From positions 1,262,001 to 1,326,000 of the forward strand of contig JAGFBZ010000342.1 of assembly GCA_018398805.1 (NCBI GenBank): DNA of 64,000 nt, in the 5' to 3' direction. The notes under the pieces are model-generated. The model made no database searches. It was given only the letters and a program-made list of their open reading frames with translations, and was not told the DNA's origin. Below, piece by piece: positions 32,172 through 42,155 of the stretch. Origin of the DNA: Hirundichthys speculiger (taxonomy: Eukaryota > Chordata > Actinopteri > Beloniformes > Exocoetidae). A program made the position numbers and the translations under genes. The first letter of the stretch is position 1. The number at the start of each line of letters is the position of its first letter.

Positions 32172-34390
32172 ATTGCGATATTCTACCCAGTTAATATCAA
32201 AATTAAAAGTAGAGATGAAAAATCAAGCTGCTGTATATGTTCATCAGATGATATTGATCATTCAGACAACCTATTTCTTGTTTATTATTAGTGTTTTTGC
32301 ACATTTAAATTTTAAAACATTTAAATGTGAAAATTAAACAATTTTCCTAAAAAAAAAAAAATCAATATTAGGAGCTGAAAAATCAATATATTGGGCAGCT
32401 GAAAATCGTGATATATTGCCAAATCGATTTTTTCCACACCCCTAGTATCGCGACGTCCAGTGAGCAGATTCAAAGTAGCTGGAACTCATTTCGTTCTCAA
32501 TAACAGTTTAATTGTCTGTGTTATCTGTGTGACTCTCTCATTTGGCACATTACAGTAAAATAAGATATAAATCTTGACCCGCCTCCCTGAAAGACTCTTT
32601 AAAACACACACAGAGAGAACATGTCTCCTAACTGCACTATCAAATACGACCTACCGCTGCTGAAAATGATCAAGTTCAGTCTGTTAGGTGGAGGCAACAC
32701 AAGGTCAGAGACGAGAGACGAGACAGAGCAGGTATCCTGACGAAACAGCTCGTCCAACCTTCCCAGATGGCAGCCATGAACACACCCTATTGCCCATTAT
32801 AATCTTTTAATTCGCTAGCATATGATTTGTGTATGTGATCGTAAAAATGATTAAAAAAGTAAAAATCCCCAGCAGTTTAAGCCTTTACCAGGCCACTGAT
32901 AGTGTCTCTGCGTGTGTGTGCGCGCTACACGTAATCTCTAGCAGAATTAATTCCTGGAAATTGAAATGAAAATTGGAAAAATGACTGTCTAGTGGCACAT
33001 CCTTCACCTCAAGGTCAATATCAAAGTTTAGGGTTCGTCCGAGTCGGGAGTTTGTGAAACAGATCGCCGGGACTTTGATGGATCCTTGGAGGACATGCTT
33101 GCTCACACACACCTATGCGCCTAACGTCTGCAACAGCACACAAAACAAGACGATAAACTGTCTCGTGCATCCCTCAGAAACCCAGGACTGGTGACCCGGT
33201 GGCGTAAATCTGTGATCCCGTTGATGACATCATCATTAGCTCCATCTCTGGAGCGCACATCTGATCCGGTCGTCATTGCTCCGAGACCGTTCACCCAAAT
33301 GGAAACGCCGACGCGCAAGCTCACGCTCGCAGACACAGGCTGGTGACCTACATGCGACTGGCCGCAGCCCAGATTTGCGAGCACTTCCTCCCCTCCCCCC
33401 CGGGGGATGGGTTCTGAACTGACTGCATATACCCCCTTACATATGCTGGTGGACAGGCCACACCGAAGTAGGTCACACAGCACCCCCCCTACACACACAC
33501 AGCACACCCAGTGCTCTGCTGGTCTGATGCAGGGGGGTGGGGGTGGGGGGGCTCGAGGCGAAGCAGCGAGGGGCAGGGGTCAAACAGCAGCCGGATGGGG
33601 CTTGCATGACAGCACAAAGGTCCGACACATCTGACAGCTCATCAAGTTGTCATTGTCCGGCCAGTCCAGAAGGTGAGTCCGGAAGGTGAGCCCGGACGGC
33701 GCACTTGGTCGAACTCGCGAACACAAGGGCACGTGGTTTGACCTTGACGGAGACGAGCCGCTGTGAACACGCACTGGCACGATCTGAACTTTGAAGAAAC
33801 TCCCAGTTTAAACCGTCCAATCGTCCTTTAAGCACCGAATTAGTGGCAGCATAGATTTTAGACGTGCCGAACATAATCAGGCCAACTCGACTCAACGCGA
33901 GGTCCGGACTGCCACCGAGACCCGGTCCCTGAGAAAACGTCATCAGGTAATCTTGGCCAACTCCGGATCAGGATCAAATCATGATAAAAGGCGATAGCAA
34001 CTTTTAGTCGATGGAGGTTGACAAATCTGCGCGTTGACCAAAAGACAAAAAGTGGAGCGAGGATATGGCGGCCAGGGAAGAGAGAGAGATGGAGAGCGTG
34101 AGGTTGAAAAGAGGACAGCTGCCCTTGCAGCTCATGGTACAGGTCAGCGGATGATTTTTGGTGAGGTTGCGGTCTGGGGTGCGCTGTGATGGGGGCTCAT
34201 TCTGGGTCACCTGCTCATCAAATGGTGGCACATCATACGGGCGCCGCTCGGCAAACCCGGCACCGCCGCTGTGCATGAACGACATCCGACGATATCAACG
34301 GTCGAAGCCCGCGCAGCCGACTCATGGAGCACATTTGCCAATAACTTGCCTTTTTTTTTTACTTTTTGGCTACAAAAATAAAAACTGACG

Positions 34391-34423
34391 CCCTAACTCT
34401 ACCCTAACCCTAAACCCTAACCC
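34391..34423. repeat. Interstitial telomere-like (CCCTAA)n
   Basis: Five imperfect CCCTAA units on the plus strand. Confidence 0.7.
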
Positions 34424-35132
34424 ATGGGAAAGGAAAGGGCCTTATTTCATCATGCAGGAAGATCTCTCGGCTGCCACCTCACTGTAACGCGTGCTTCATT
34501 GAAGTCAGCTCGTATTCAACCGCAGTGAAGTCAAGGAGAAAGTCTGTGTGTATAATATAGGAGTTGGCTCTATACTCCTGCGCCGGAGGGAATAACGTAC
34601 TGCGCTACAGGCAGTGTGACCTTTACTAGCTCTCTCTCCTCTTTCCTCGTCTCTTCCACATGCTTGTTCTCCAGCTCGGATGCAAACGCACACCTAGCAG
34701 CGACGCCACAGCTAGCTTAACCAGCCATCAATTACCCTCACTGCTACCTAATCTGATAAAGAAAACGCTGGCGCTGAGGATGTGAGATAGGGGTGATGCA
34801 GGTTGCGTTTGTTTTGCCTCTTCTCCTATGGCGGGAGGGGGGTAGAGCAGGTCTTGTTTTCTCCCGTTTACCTTCTTTAACGTGACCTTTATGGCTGTGC
34901 GCTTCCTGGAGCGACAGTTTGTGCTCAAATTGAGGGTTATTGCCTGCCTGGTTAAAGCGCTCCAACTACATTCAAAGACAAACGTGATGGAAAAGGGATT
35001 TCTGCTCCTCAATGTTCACGGTGGCTGGTAAACAGGGGAGAGGTTATACTTTCAGATTAAAAAATAATCTCAATATGCTGCGGCTAACGATAACTGATAA
35101 CAGTCCCTTGGACTGACGGGATTTAAGTCGCT

Positions 35133-35155
35133 GGGGTTAGGGTTAGGGGTTAGGG
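35133..35155. repeat. Interstitial telomere-like (TTAGGG)n
   Basis: Three to four GGTTAGGG units, inverted relative to 34391-34423. Confidence 0.65.
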
Positions 35156-35418
35156 ACTGCCGTCACTGTTTTCGATGATTTACGCGTAAAAATCATACAT
35201 CCGTCAAGATTTTGACAAATAAAGGGATAACAGGCAGACTGGTTGGAGATGACAGGAAGGCAACGGTAACTCCAATAACCGCTCGTTACAACCGCGGCAT
35301 GTCGACAACCACGCACAGCACGTGGAAACTTGAAGCAGGTGGGTTGCAGCAGCAGAAGACCACACTGCTGTCAGCTATGAGTTCACGCAGACGCAACCAA
35401 AACCGGACAACAGGAGAC

Positions 35419-35762
35419 TAGAGCTTAGCGATTTTATCGATTCTGCGATATATATCGATATTTTATTGAGTATCAATTTTTCAGCCACGGGTATCGATAT
35501 TCTAAGCTTCTTCCAAAACCCCCGAGTCCCACCATCACCCATGTCCCACATGTGTCAATTGATGCCGCAATTTTTTCTTGAGTTAACAATAAATTCAATC
35601 AAAGTCACTGGAACACTCACAAGATGTCACCAAAATCACTTTGTCCCTTTAAAATCTCAGAAAATGATGTAAATGTATTGTAAGATGAATATCGATATAT
35701 ATCGTATCATGAGCCGAATATCGTGTATTGTATCGTGCGATTAGTGTATCACTACAGCCCTA
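35419..35762. mobile_element. hAT family A element, copy at 35.4 kb
   Basis: A 344-bp element TAGAGCTTAGCGATTTTATC...ATCACTACAGCCCTA between perfect CAGGAGAC duplications (35411-35418, 35763-35770). It defines the family A termini most clearly in this window. Confidence 0.93.
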
Positions 35763-35770
35763 CAGGAGAC

Positions 35771-36850
35771 TGGAAAAAAACGTCGTCTGGTTTGACAAGT
35801 TTCGACGTTCAGACCGCAGGATCAGGATTTGGCGTTAACGGCATGAAAGCATCGGGTCCGCTCTGCCTCGCATCAACGGTTCAGCCTGGTGGTGATGGTG
35901 TAACGGGGGCATCATTTAAACATCACATGCTACCTGAGCATTGTTTCCGACTGTGTCCAACCACAGCGTAAACATCTTCTGATGGACGCTTCAGGCACGA
36001 TAACGCGCAAGGCTCAAATCATCTCCAACTGGTTTCTTGAACGTGACAAGGAGCTGCTCCGATGGCCTCCACAGTCACCCTTCTGAGGAACGTTTCCAAC
36101 ACCTCGTTGAATCCGTGCCATGAAGAATTAGGGCAGCGTTGAAGGCAAAAGGCCGTCCAACCCGACACGACCAAGGTGGACCTAATGAAGTGGCCGGTGG
36201 GTGCGTGTGGACGGAGAGAGGGAGAAGATATACGTACGTATGTACACTTACATGCATGGGGGGGAGTGACACGGTGATGGGCAAAGAGTGAGCAGAAGAG
36301 GAAAGACGGAGAGGAGGGTGAGGGTGGGGGGGAGTTAATGCACATAACACACTGCATCAAACGAAAGCGCTGCTCCGAGCAGAATGCGTCAGCGCTCCAT
36401 TCATGTCCCTTTATTTTCCACGAAAGGACAGCGCGAAAAAAAAAGAGATAATGAAAAAAAAAAATTTGTGTGTGTGTGTGGGGGGGGGGGAGAAGAAGAG
36501 AGGGGGCATCATGAAAGAGAGGGAGCCAGAGAGAAACAGAGTGCCCATCTGCCTGCTTTACCGCCACGGCAATGCTGGAAAGGTTTGCCAGGCTCGATTG
36601 AATGTTTGGACTTTTTTTTTTTAACTGGAGAGAGTGTGGGGATGGAAGGGGGGTGGGATGGGGTCACATCTAGCTGCTGTGGGGGATGCCACAGTCAATC
36701 TCTGCCTTTTGCTCGGACGGCCTCGTCTATTCCCTGAAGCCACAAACGGCCCCGAAAAGCCACAGAACAAGAGACGATGAGCACTAAAGAGGAGAGAGGA
36801 GGACGGCTGGAGCAAACTGGTTTTCCAAGAGGTAGATTTCTAAAAAAGGT
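35771..36850. other. Intron sequence upstream of LRRC4, low complexity
   Basis: Short TG repeat and G-run at about 36468-36490 and a T-run near 36610. No gene recognised. It could hold distal LRRC4 regulatory sequence, but nothing specific is visible. Confidence 0.4.
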
Positions 36851-38337
36851 CTGAGTGCTTTGAGCTCACCCAACTATCTCAGGACACTGCAGAAAGCAAG
36901 AGGGAGACGGAGAGAGAGGGTGAGAGAGAGAGAGAGGGAGAGAGAGAGAGCAAGTGAGCGAGAGAGACGGCACACGCTCTCTTTTGCTGCTACAACGGAT
37001 CCTTTCCACATCGACGCTGCTGCTAACGTCACGCCTGTAAGCCGCGCTCGCCCGGCGCTCGCCTCCTCTGCCTTGCTCCCTTCCCCAGTCGGATGCTGCA
37101 TTAGCAAGGGGGTGCTTATTACCACAAGAAGAGGAGCGGGGGGGTAAAAAGAAAAAAACAAGGAAACAAGAAGAAAAGAAGCCAGAGAGGGGACAGAGAA
37201 ACTGTGCACCATCCCTCCTCCTTCAAACCAACCAGCTACGATACCCCCCCCAACTACTTCCAGCACCCCCCCCCCTACTCGACCTCCACCCCGCTCTCTC
37301 CTCCTGAAGAAATTGACGGATTATTGGGAAGTACACGGAGGGCTGGCGGCAGCTGCTGCGCGCTTCGCAGGGATGGTGTGCGTTCGTTTGCATTCGCTGC
37401 TGTCGCAACCGCGGCTGCAGAGGCTGGAGCGTGCGGCTAGTTAAGAGGACTAATAAAGCTGATAAAAGGCAGCGTTTGTCCTTTTCAAACCCTGCCAAGC
37501 GCTCCGAAAGAATTTCAGAGCGGGGGGGAGAAACAAAAAAAACGAGCGGGCACAAACGGCGCTATCAAGAGGAAAAGCGAGGAAAAGAAGTGCGAGAGAC
37601 GGGGAAGGGCTGTCAAGACTGACCAACCGAGCAACTGATTGACTACTAAAAAGTGAACAGAGGAATACAGAGGTGGGGGGGGGGGGTCCTCTCTTTCTTT
37701 TTTCCCACGGCTTGTCATCCTTTCCTCCTAAACGGAGCAAACAAAAGAACATTGGAAAGAACTGTGGAATTTTCATTCAACCTTCTTCAATCCTACCCCC
37801 ACCTTTTTTTTTTCTTCTCCTTTCTGATTTCGGTGCACAGAACCGAAACAAAAACAACGACGAGAACTTCATGTGCGTTTCTATGGCTGTCTGTACGATA
37901 ATGGAGATCTGGGTAACGCGTCTCGCGGGGGGATCGACTGTCGGATTCCAAGGACAAGCGAGCGAAGAGGAGCCGACGGCGAGAAGCGAGCAGGAGAGCA
38001 CCGCTGCTGCTTTGGGAGCCTGACTGGATTTCTTTCTATCGTCTTTTTTTCCTTTCTCTTTTTTTCCTCTCAACAGCACGGAAGAGGAAAATTAAAAAAA
38101 AAGACACTCACATAAAGGGCTTCGAACCTTTCTATTTGGATGTATGGATTTACAAAAGGGCTGATTTTGATTAAGTCTTTGGCATTGGTACCTATTTTGA
38201 CAGGGCACACACAAAGTGGTTTTCTTTGCTGCTCCTGGATATAAATGCATCTGATGCAAAAACCACAGCTCTGTCTGATTGCAAAAAAGGAGGGAAGCTA
38301 TATATCTCAGTTCAAGGACCTGTAATAATAAATTGAG
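36851..38337 (+). promoter_or_regulatory. lrrc4: Probable LRRC4 promoter region and non-coding first exon
   Basis: This stretch has a (GA)n tract at 36900-36966, a CpG-containing GC-rich segment around 37015-37080 and many purine/pyrimidine runs. It ends in a donor-like GAG|GTAGGT at 38337/38338. Mammalian LRRC4 has a non-coding first exon followed by one coding exon, which this layout would match. The transcription start is not defined. No TATA box in a convincing position was identified. Confidence 0.4.
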
Positions 38338-38679
38338 GTAGGTGGCTAGCGTTTCAACCCCTCTTTACATCAATTTGTAACACCTTACTACCCTCTGTCT
38401 TGTAATACTATTTTTCGGTTTGCTTAATTTGCCATAATGTTGCACACGCATTTCAGAAACGCCAGTCCTCTGCACCCTCCCCTGCCCCTCTGCCCCGACA
38501 GTTCATGGAAATAAAATCACTACCTAAGTGAGGATAGATCAAGTCCTCTTGTTCCATAAACCCACCATCTCTTCTCTTATCAGTTTTACTGTGTTCTCCT
38601 CATCGGTGCAGTTAGCCATCCAGCTACTACCCCAATCCCACCAAAACCCTACCCCAAACATCCCCATCCTCCCCCCCAG
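38338..38679 (+). other. lrrc4: Probable LRRC4 5'UTR intron (342 bp)
   Basis: The candidate donor GTAGGT at 38338 and acceptor with a C-rich tract, CATCCTCCCCCCCAG, ending at 38679 lie 29 bp before the start codon. The placement agrees with the non-coding first exon of mammalian LRRC4. It is predicted from sequence only. Confidence 0.5.
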
Positions 38680-38712
38680 ATGATGCTGAATTATGAACGT
38701 GCCACATCATGA
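38680..38712 (+). CDS. 10-codon upstream ORF overlapping the LRRC4 start codon
   Basis: ATG at 38680 opens [10 protein letters not shown] and stops at TGA 38710-38712, which overlaps the LRRC4 ATG (38709-38711) as ATGA. If the predicted splice acceptor is right, these are the first bases of exon 2. Such an arrangement could dampen LRRC4 translation or require reinitiation. Function is inferred only. Confidence 0.4.
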   Translation: MMLNYERATS

Positions 38713-41539
38713 GTCTCCTGGGGCGGGTAGCTGTGCATCGTGCCAGGAAAGCCGCCCTGCTCTGTGTATTCTTCCTCATGGCACGAGCGTGGAGCAGCGC
38801 CTCCCTGGCCTTGGCGGGGGCGGCGGTGTCTCAAGGACCCCAGGGCTGTCCGCCACAGTGCTCCTGCAGTAGCCAGCAGGGGAAAGTGGTGTGCACCCGG
38901 AGGGGCCTGACCCGCGTGCCCCCGGGAATCCCCGCCAACACGCGGCACCTCAATCTCATGGAAAACGCCATCGAGGCGGTGCAGGCTGACTCGTTCCGCC
39001 ATCTGCACCACCTTGAGGTGCTCCAGCTTGGGCGAAATGCCATACGGCAGATTGAGGTGGGCGCGTTCAACGGACTGACCAGTCTCAACACGTTGGAGCT
39101 GTTTGACAACAGGTTGACGGTGGTGCCCAGTGGGGCCTTCGAGTACCTGTCCAAACTGAGGGAACTGTGGCTGAGGAACAACCCCATCGAGAGCATTCCC
39201 TCCTATGCCTTCAACCGGGTGCCCTCGCTGATGCGACTGGACTTAGGGGAGTTGAGGAAACTGGAGTACATCTCAGAAGGAGCTTTTGAGGGCCTCCAAA
39301 ACCTCAAGTACCTCAACCTGGGAATGTGCAACGTGAGGGGCGACATGCCAAACCTGAGCCCCCTAAAGGGCCTGGAGGAGCTGGAGATCTCGGAAAACCT
39401 GTTCCCGGTGATAAAGCCGGGCTCCTTCAAAGGCCTGCGCTCTCTGAAAAAACTATGGGTGATGAACTCACAAATCACAGTAATCGAACGTAATGCTTTC
39501 GATGACCTTTCTTCGCTGGTGGAGCTTAACCTGGCCCATAATAATCTGAGCGCTGTGCCACATGACCTGTTTTCTCCGCTGAAGTACCTGGTGGAGCTCC
39601 ACCTCCACCATAACCCTTGGAACTGTGGCTGCGAGGCTGTGTGGTTAGCACGCTGGCTAAGAGAGTACATCCCTACCAATTCAACCTGCTGCGGACGCTG
39701 TCATTCCCCTGCCACCATGAGAGGACGACAGCTAGTTGAGGTGGACCAAGGCGAGGGGGCTGCGGTCCAGTGCTCTGCACCTTTCATCGCCGATGCACCG
39801 CGGGACTTGAACATCTCTGCGGGGAGAGTGGCCGAGCTCCGGTGCCGCACCGCCCCGATGTCTTCGGTGCGCTGGCTTCTACCCAATGGGACCGTCCTGA
39901 CACATGCCTCTGGTCACCCTAGAATATCGGTCCTCAACGACGGCACTCTCAACTTCTCAAACGTCCTAGCGGCGGACACGGGAACCTATACCTGCATGGT
40001 GTCCAACGCAGCGGGGAACTCTAATGCCTCGGCCTACCTCAACGTGAGTGCAGCTGAGCTCAACACGTCCAACTTGAGTTACTTCACCACAGTGACTGTG
40101 GTGCTCGTGGGCACGACGACTGAAATGCCCAAAGCTAAGACGACCACGACGACAGCTGCTGGCGTTGCTGTAGGCGGGGGAGTAGGCATAGGGACGACAA
40201 CTACAACGGCCTCTCCGTCCGTCTTTCAGCCAGTTTTATCTCAACGCCGACTGTGCTCCTGCAAAACACCGACAGTCCAGCGAGCGCCGCTAAGCCATCT
40301 GTTTTGCCAGGGGTCCGAGGTGCCACAGGCAAGCCAGGCAAGCCCGGCCCAAGCCTGGACGAAGTGATGAAGACCACTAAGATCATCATAGGCTGCTTCG
40401 TGGCAGTGACACTGATGGCCGCGGTCATGCTTATTGCCTTCTACAAACTCAGAAAGCGCCACCAGCAGAGGAGCACGGTTGCGGCAGCCCGTACAGTAGA
40501 GATCATCCAGGTGGACGAGGAAGACCTTCCACCACCGGCGTCTGCGGCCCAAGAGTCGTCTTACGCATTGCCTGAAATCAGAGACCACAACAGCATACAC
40601 AAACTGGACTTTATTAGCCACAAGACTGACTACAGCTTCCACAAACCCAAGGCTGAATACAAAACCCAACCTGATTTCACCCTGCACAAGCCCAAGGCTG
40701 AATATACAACCTACAAGCCAAATATGGACTACAGCAGCCACAAATCCATCCCAGACTGCAACACACACAAGTCAACTCCTGATTTTAGCCTTCACAGACC
40801 AAAGCTCGACTGCAGCCCGTTTAGACAGGAATACATCCCTCAGAAACCTAAATCAGAATACAGCCCGTTTAAACCAGACTTTGGTACCCACCCGAAGGTT
40901 AAAACAGACTATAGCCCCTTCAAACCAGACTACAGCACCCATCCTAGGCAGAGAGCCGAGTTCAGCCCGTTCAAACGAGACTACAGCACCCAACCGAAAC
41001 CGAAACACGATTACAGCCCGCTGAAATCCGAATACAACACACAGCATAAACCTAAAGCTGAATACAGTCCATTCAAACATGACTTCGGCACTCACCCGAG
41101 ACCTAAACCTGACTACAGCCCGTTCAAGCCCGACTACAGCACTCAGCCTAAACACAAAATGGACTACAGCGCCCAGAGACAGAAAACAGACATTGCCTAC
41201 AAGACCAAGGACCATTACACCCCCCTTAAGACTGCGCCCGACTACAATGCCTTCAAGACCGACTTCAGCCCCCACAAAGTGGATTACAGCGCCTTTAAGT
41301 CCGACTTCAGCCCGCACACGCAGAAACCCAAGCTCGACTACAGTCCTCATAAGATGGACTACAGCACCCTGAAGCCCAAATACAACACCTACAAACCGAC
41401 CGGCCACGGCGCCAAATGGACAGAGAACAACGTCGGGAACTCTCTGCCTCGAACCCTCCCCAGTGCCGTCACGGCAATGGCCGAGCCCTTTGTCATAAAG
41501 ACTCACACCAAGGAGAAGGTGCAGGAAACTCAGATTTAA
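38709..41539 (+). CDS. lrrc4: LRRC4 / netrin-G ligand 2, with a one-base frame break and an expanded cytoplasmic tail
   Basis: A postsynaptic adhesion protein that binds netrin-G2 and anchors PSD-95. Frame 1 (38709 to about 40237) gives the signal peptide (1 to about 41), LRRNT cysteines (CPPQCSCSS, 47-53), about nine LRRs to residue 300, an LRRCT (NPWNCGC...CCGRCH, 303-332), a C2-type Ig domain (ELRCR 376-380, TYTCMV 427-431) and [14 protein letters not shown], all typical of LRRC4 rather than LRRC4B or LRRC4C. Frame 2 (about 40238-41539) gives the transmembrane helix [40 protein letters not shown], the tandem-repeat tail, [11 protein letters not shown] and the PDZ ligand ETQI. A one-base deletion near 40237 (GTTTTATC) explains the break, because the flanks then align without gaps to mammalian QPAYTTSTTVLIQ. 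The product is about 943 residues against 653 in human. The start agrees with the mammalian N-terminus. The break may be a sequencing error. Confidence 0.95.
40583..41400 (+). repeat. lrrc4: Tandem-repeat coding array in the LRRC4 cytoplasmic tail
   Basis: About 272 codons consist of some 33 units of 7-10 residues, each ending D/E followed by Y, F or C and continuing S/T/N-x-x-K. Examples are [27 protein letters not shown] and SAFKSDF. In the centre two units pair into a 17-residue (51-bp) period, [20 protein letters not shown]. DNA copies are diverged, so the array is not recent, yet the frame is open throughout. It directly precedes the conserved YNTYKP of the LRRC4 tail. Confidence 0.9.
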
Positions 41540-42155
41540 GAAGGCCCCGCCCCCAACCCCACCCCCCAAACTCCTAAAGACTCTCACTCCTTTTTGTCCC
41601 CATCCGCCCTAATTGAACCCCCTCTTCTTTTTCTCATGAGAATCATGCAATATAATGCACAAGAAAAAAAAAAAAGGACAGGAACTACTTTTTTTGTACA
41701 GAGTGCAAACTTTAAAAGACTGGTGATTTATCGTTGTACATGCTTATAAATAAATTATATATATATAAATATATATATGGACACACTGAAGCTACCATGG
41801 GTTGGTGATAGAGAAACATATATTAAAAAGAAATTGAAACTATTTTCTAACTTGTAACTTCTATTTAAAATGAGTTGTTTAAGACGATGTCTCGACTTTG
41901 ACAAATGAGGGTAGTCTTGTTTTAAAAAAAAAAAGGAAAAAAAAAAAAAGAAAAAGGGGCATTCTGTGTGATTTTTACACCGGGCTACAGAGAATGCAGT
42001 GATAGGAAAAATATTTATACAGAGAAGACTTTCTTTAACAGAAACCTGAGCAAAAAAAGGTCACTGTCGATCTTTACAGGTTTATCTTGTAAAAGCACCA
42101 AGAATTTGTACTGTGCCAAATGTTATAAATGCAATAAAAATGATTTTTGGAAGAA
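41540..42155 (+). other. lrrc4: LRRC4 3'UTR, A/T-rich
   Basis: Follows the TAA stop. It contains an AATAAA-like signal at about 41748-41753 followed by (TA)n, and long A-runs near 41923-41955. The end is set by the signal at 42133. Confidence 0.55.
42133..42138 (+). terminator. lrrc4: Polyadenylation signal AATAAA (LRRC4)
   Basis: Canonical AATAAA about 590 bp after the stop codon, followed by a T-rich stretch. An earlier AATAAA near 41748 could serve as an alternative. Confidence 0.5.

Larger units (their letters stand above)
30995..32444. mobile_element. hAT family B element, copy 5 (split by a LINE)
   Basis: The left end TAGGTTTCAGTATTGGC and right end TTCCACACCCCTA belong to family B. 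The flanks GTATTGAG (30987-30994) and GTATCGCG (32445-32452) match at 6 of 8. The body is interrupted at about 31085-32171 by a LINE and resumes at TATTGCGATATTCTACCC. Confidence 0.82.
32453..35410. other. Intron sequence with interstitial telomere-like repeats
   Basis: No gene recognised. CCCTAA-type units at 34391-34423 and TTAGGG-type units at 35133-35155 lie in opposite orientation. GC-rich runs occur near 33390-33400 and 33530-33550. Confidence 0.45.

Noticed and set aside
36019..36567. 182-codon minus-strand frame upstream of LRRC4
   Set aside because: Composition is dominated by simple C/T-rich sequence (P, S, H, F runs); no domain resemblance.
40225..40260. Programmed -1 ribosomal frameshift in LRRC4
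   Set aside because: The site AGTTTTA does not fit the X-XXY-YYZ slippery pattern and no downstream pseudoknot was evident; the gap-free alignment after restoring one base favours an indel.
38709..41539. LRRC4B or LRRC4C identity
   Set aside because: The tail segments [20 protein letters not shown] and KWTEN, and the LNTSN-FTTVTV stalk, match LRRC4; LRRC4B and LRRC4C have RKQH and TRTVEIINV-type tails.
40853..41587. 244-codon minus-strand open frame opposite the LRRC4 tail
   Set aside because: It is the antisense shadow of the tandem-repeat array; repeats in one strand keep the other open as well. Its hydrophobic V/G/F-rich composition follows from the complement.
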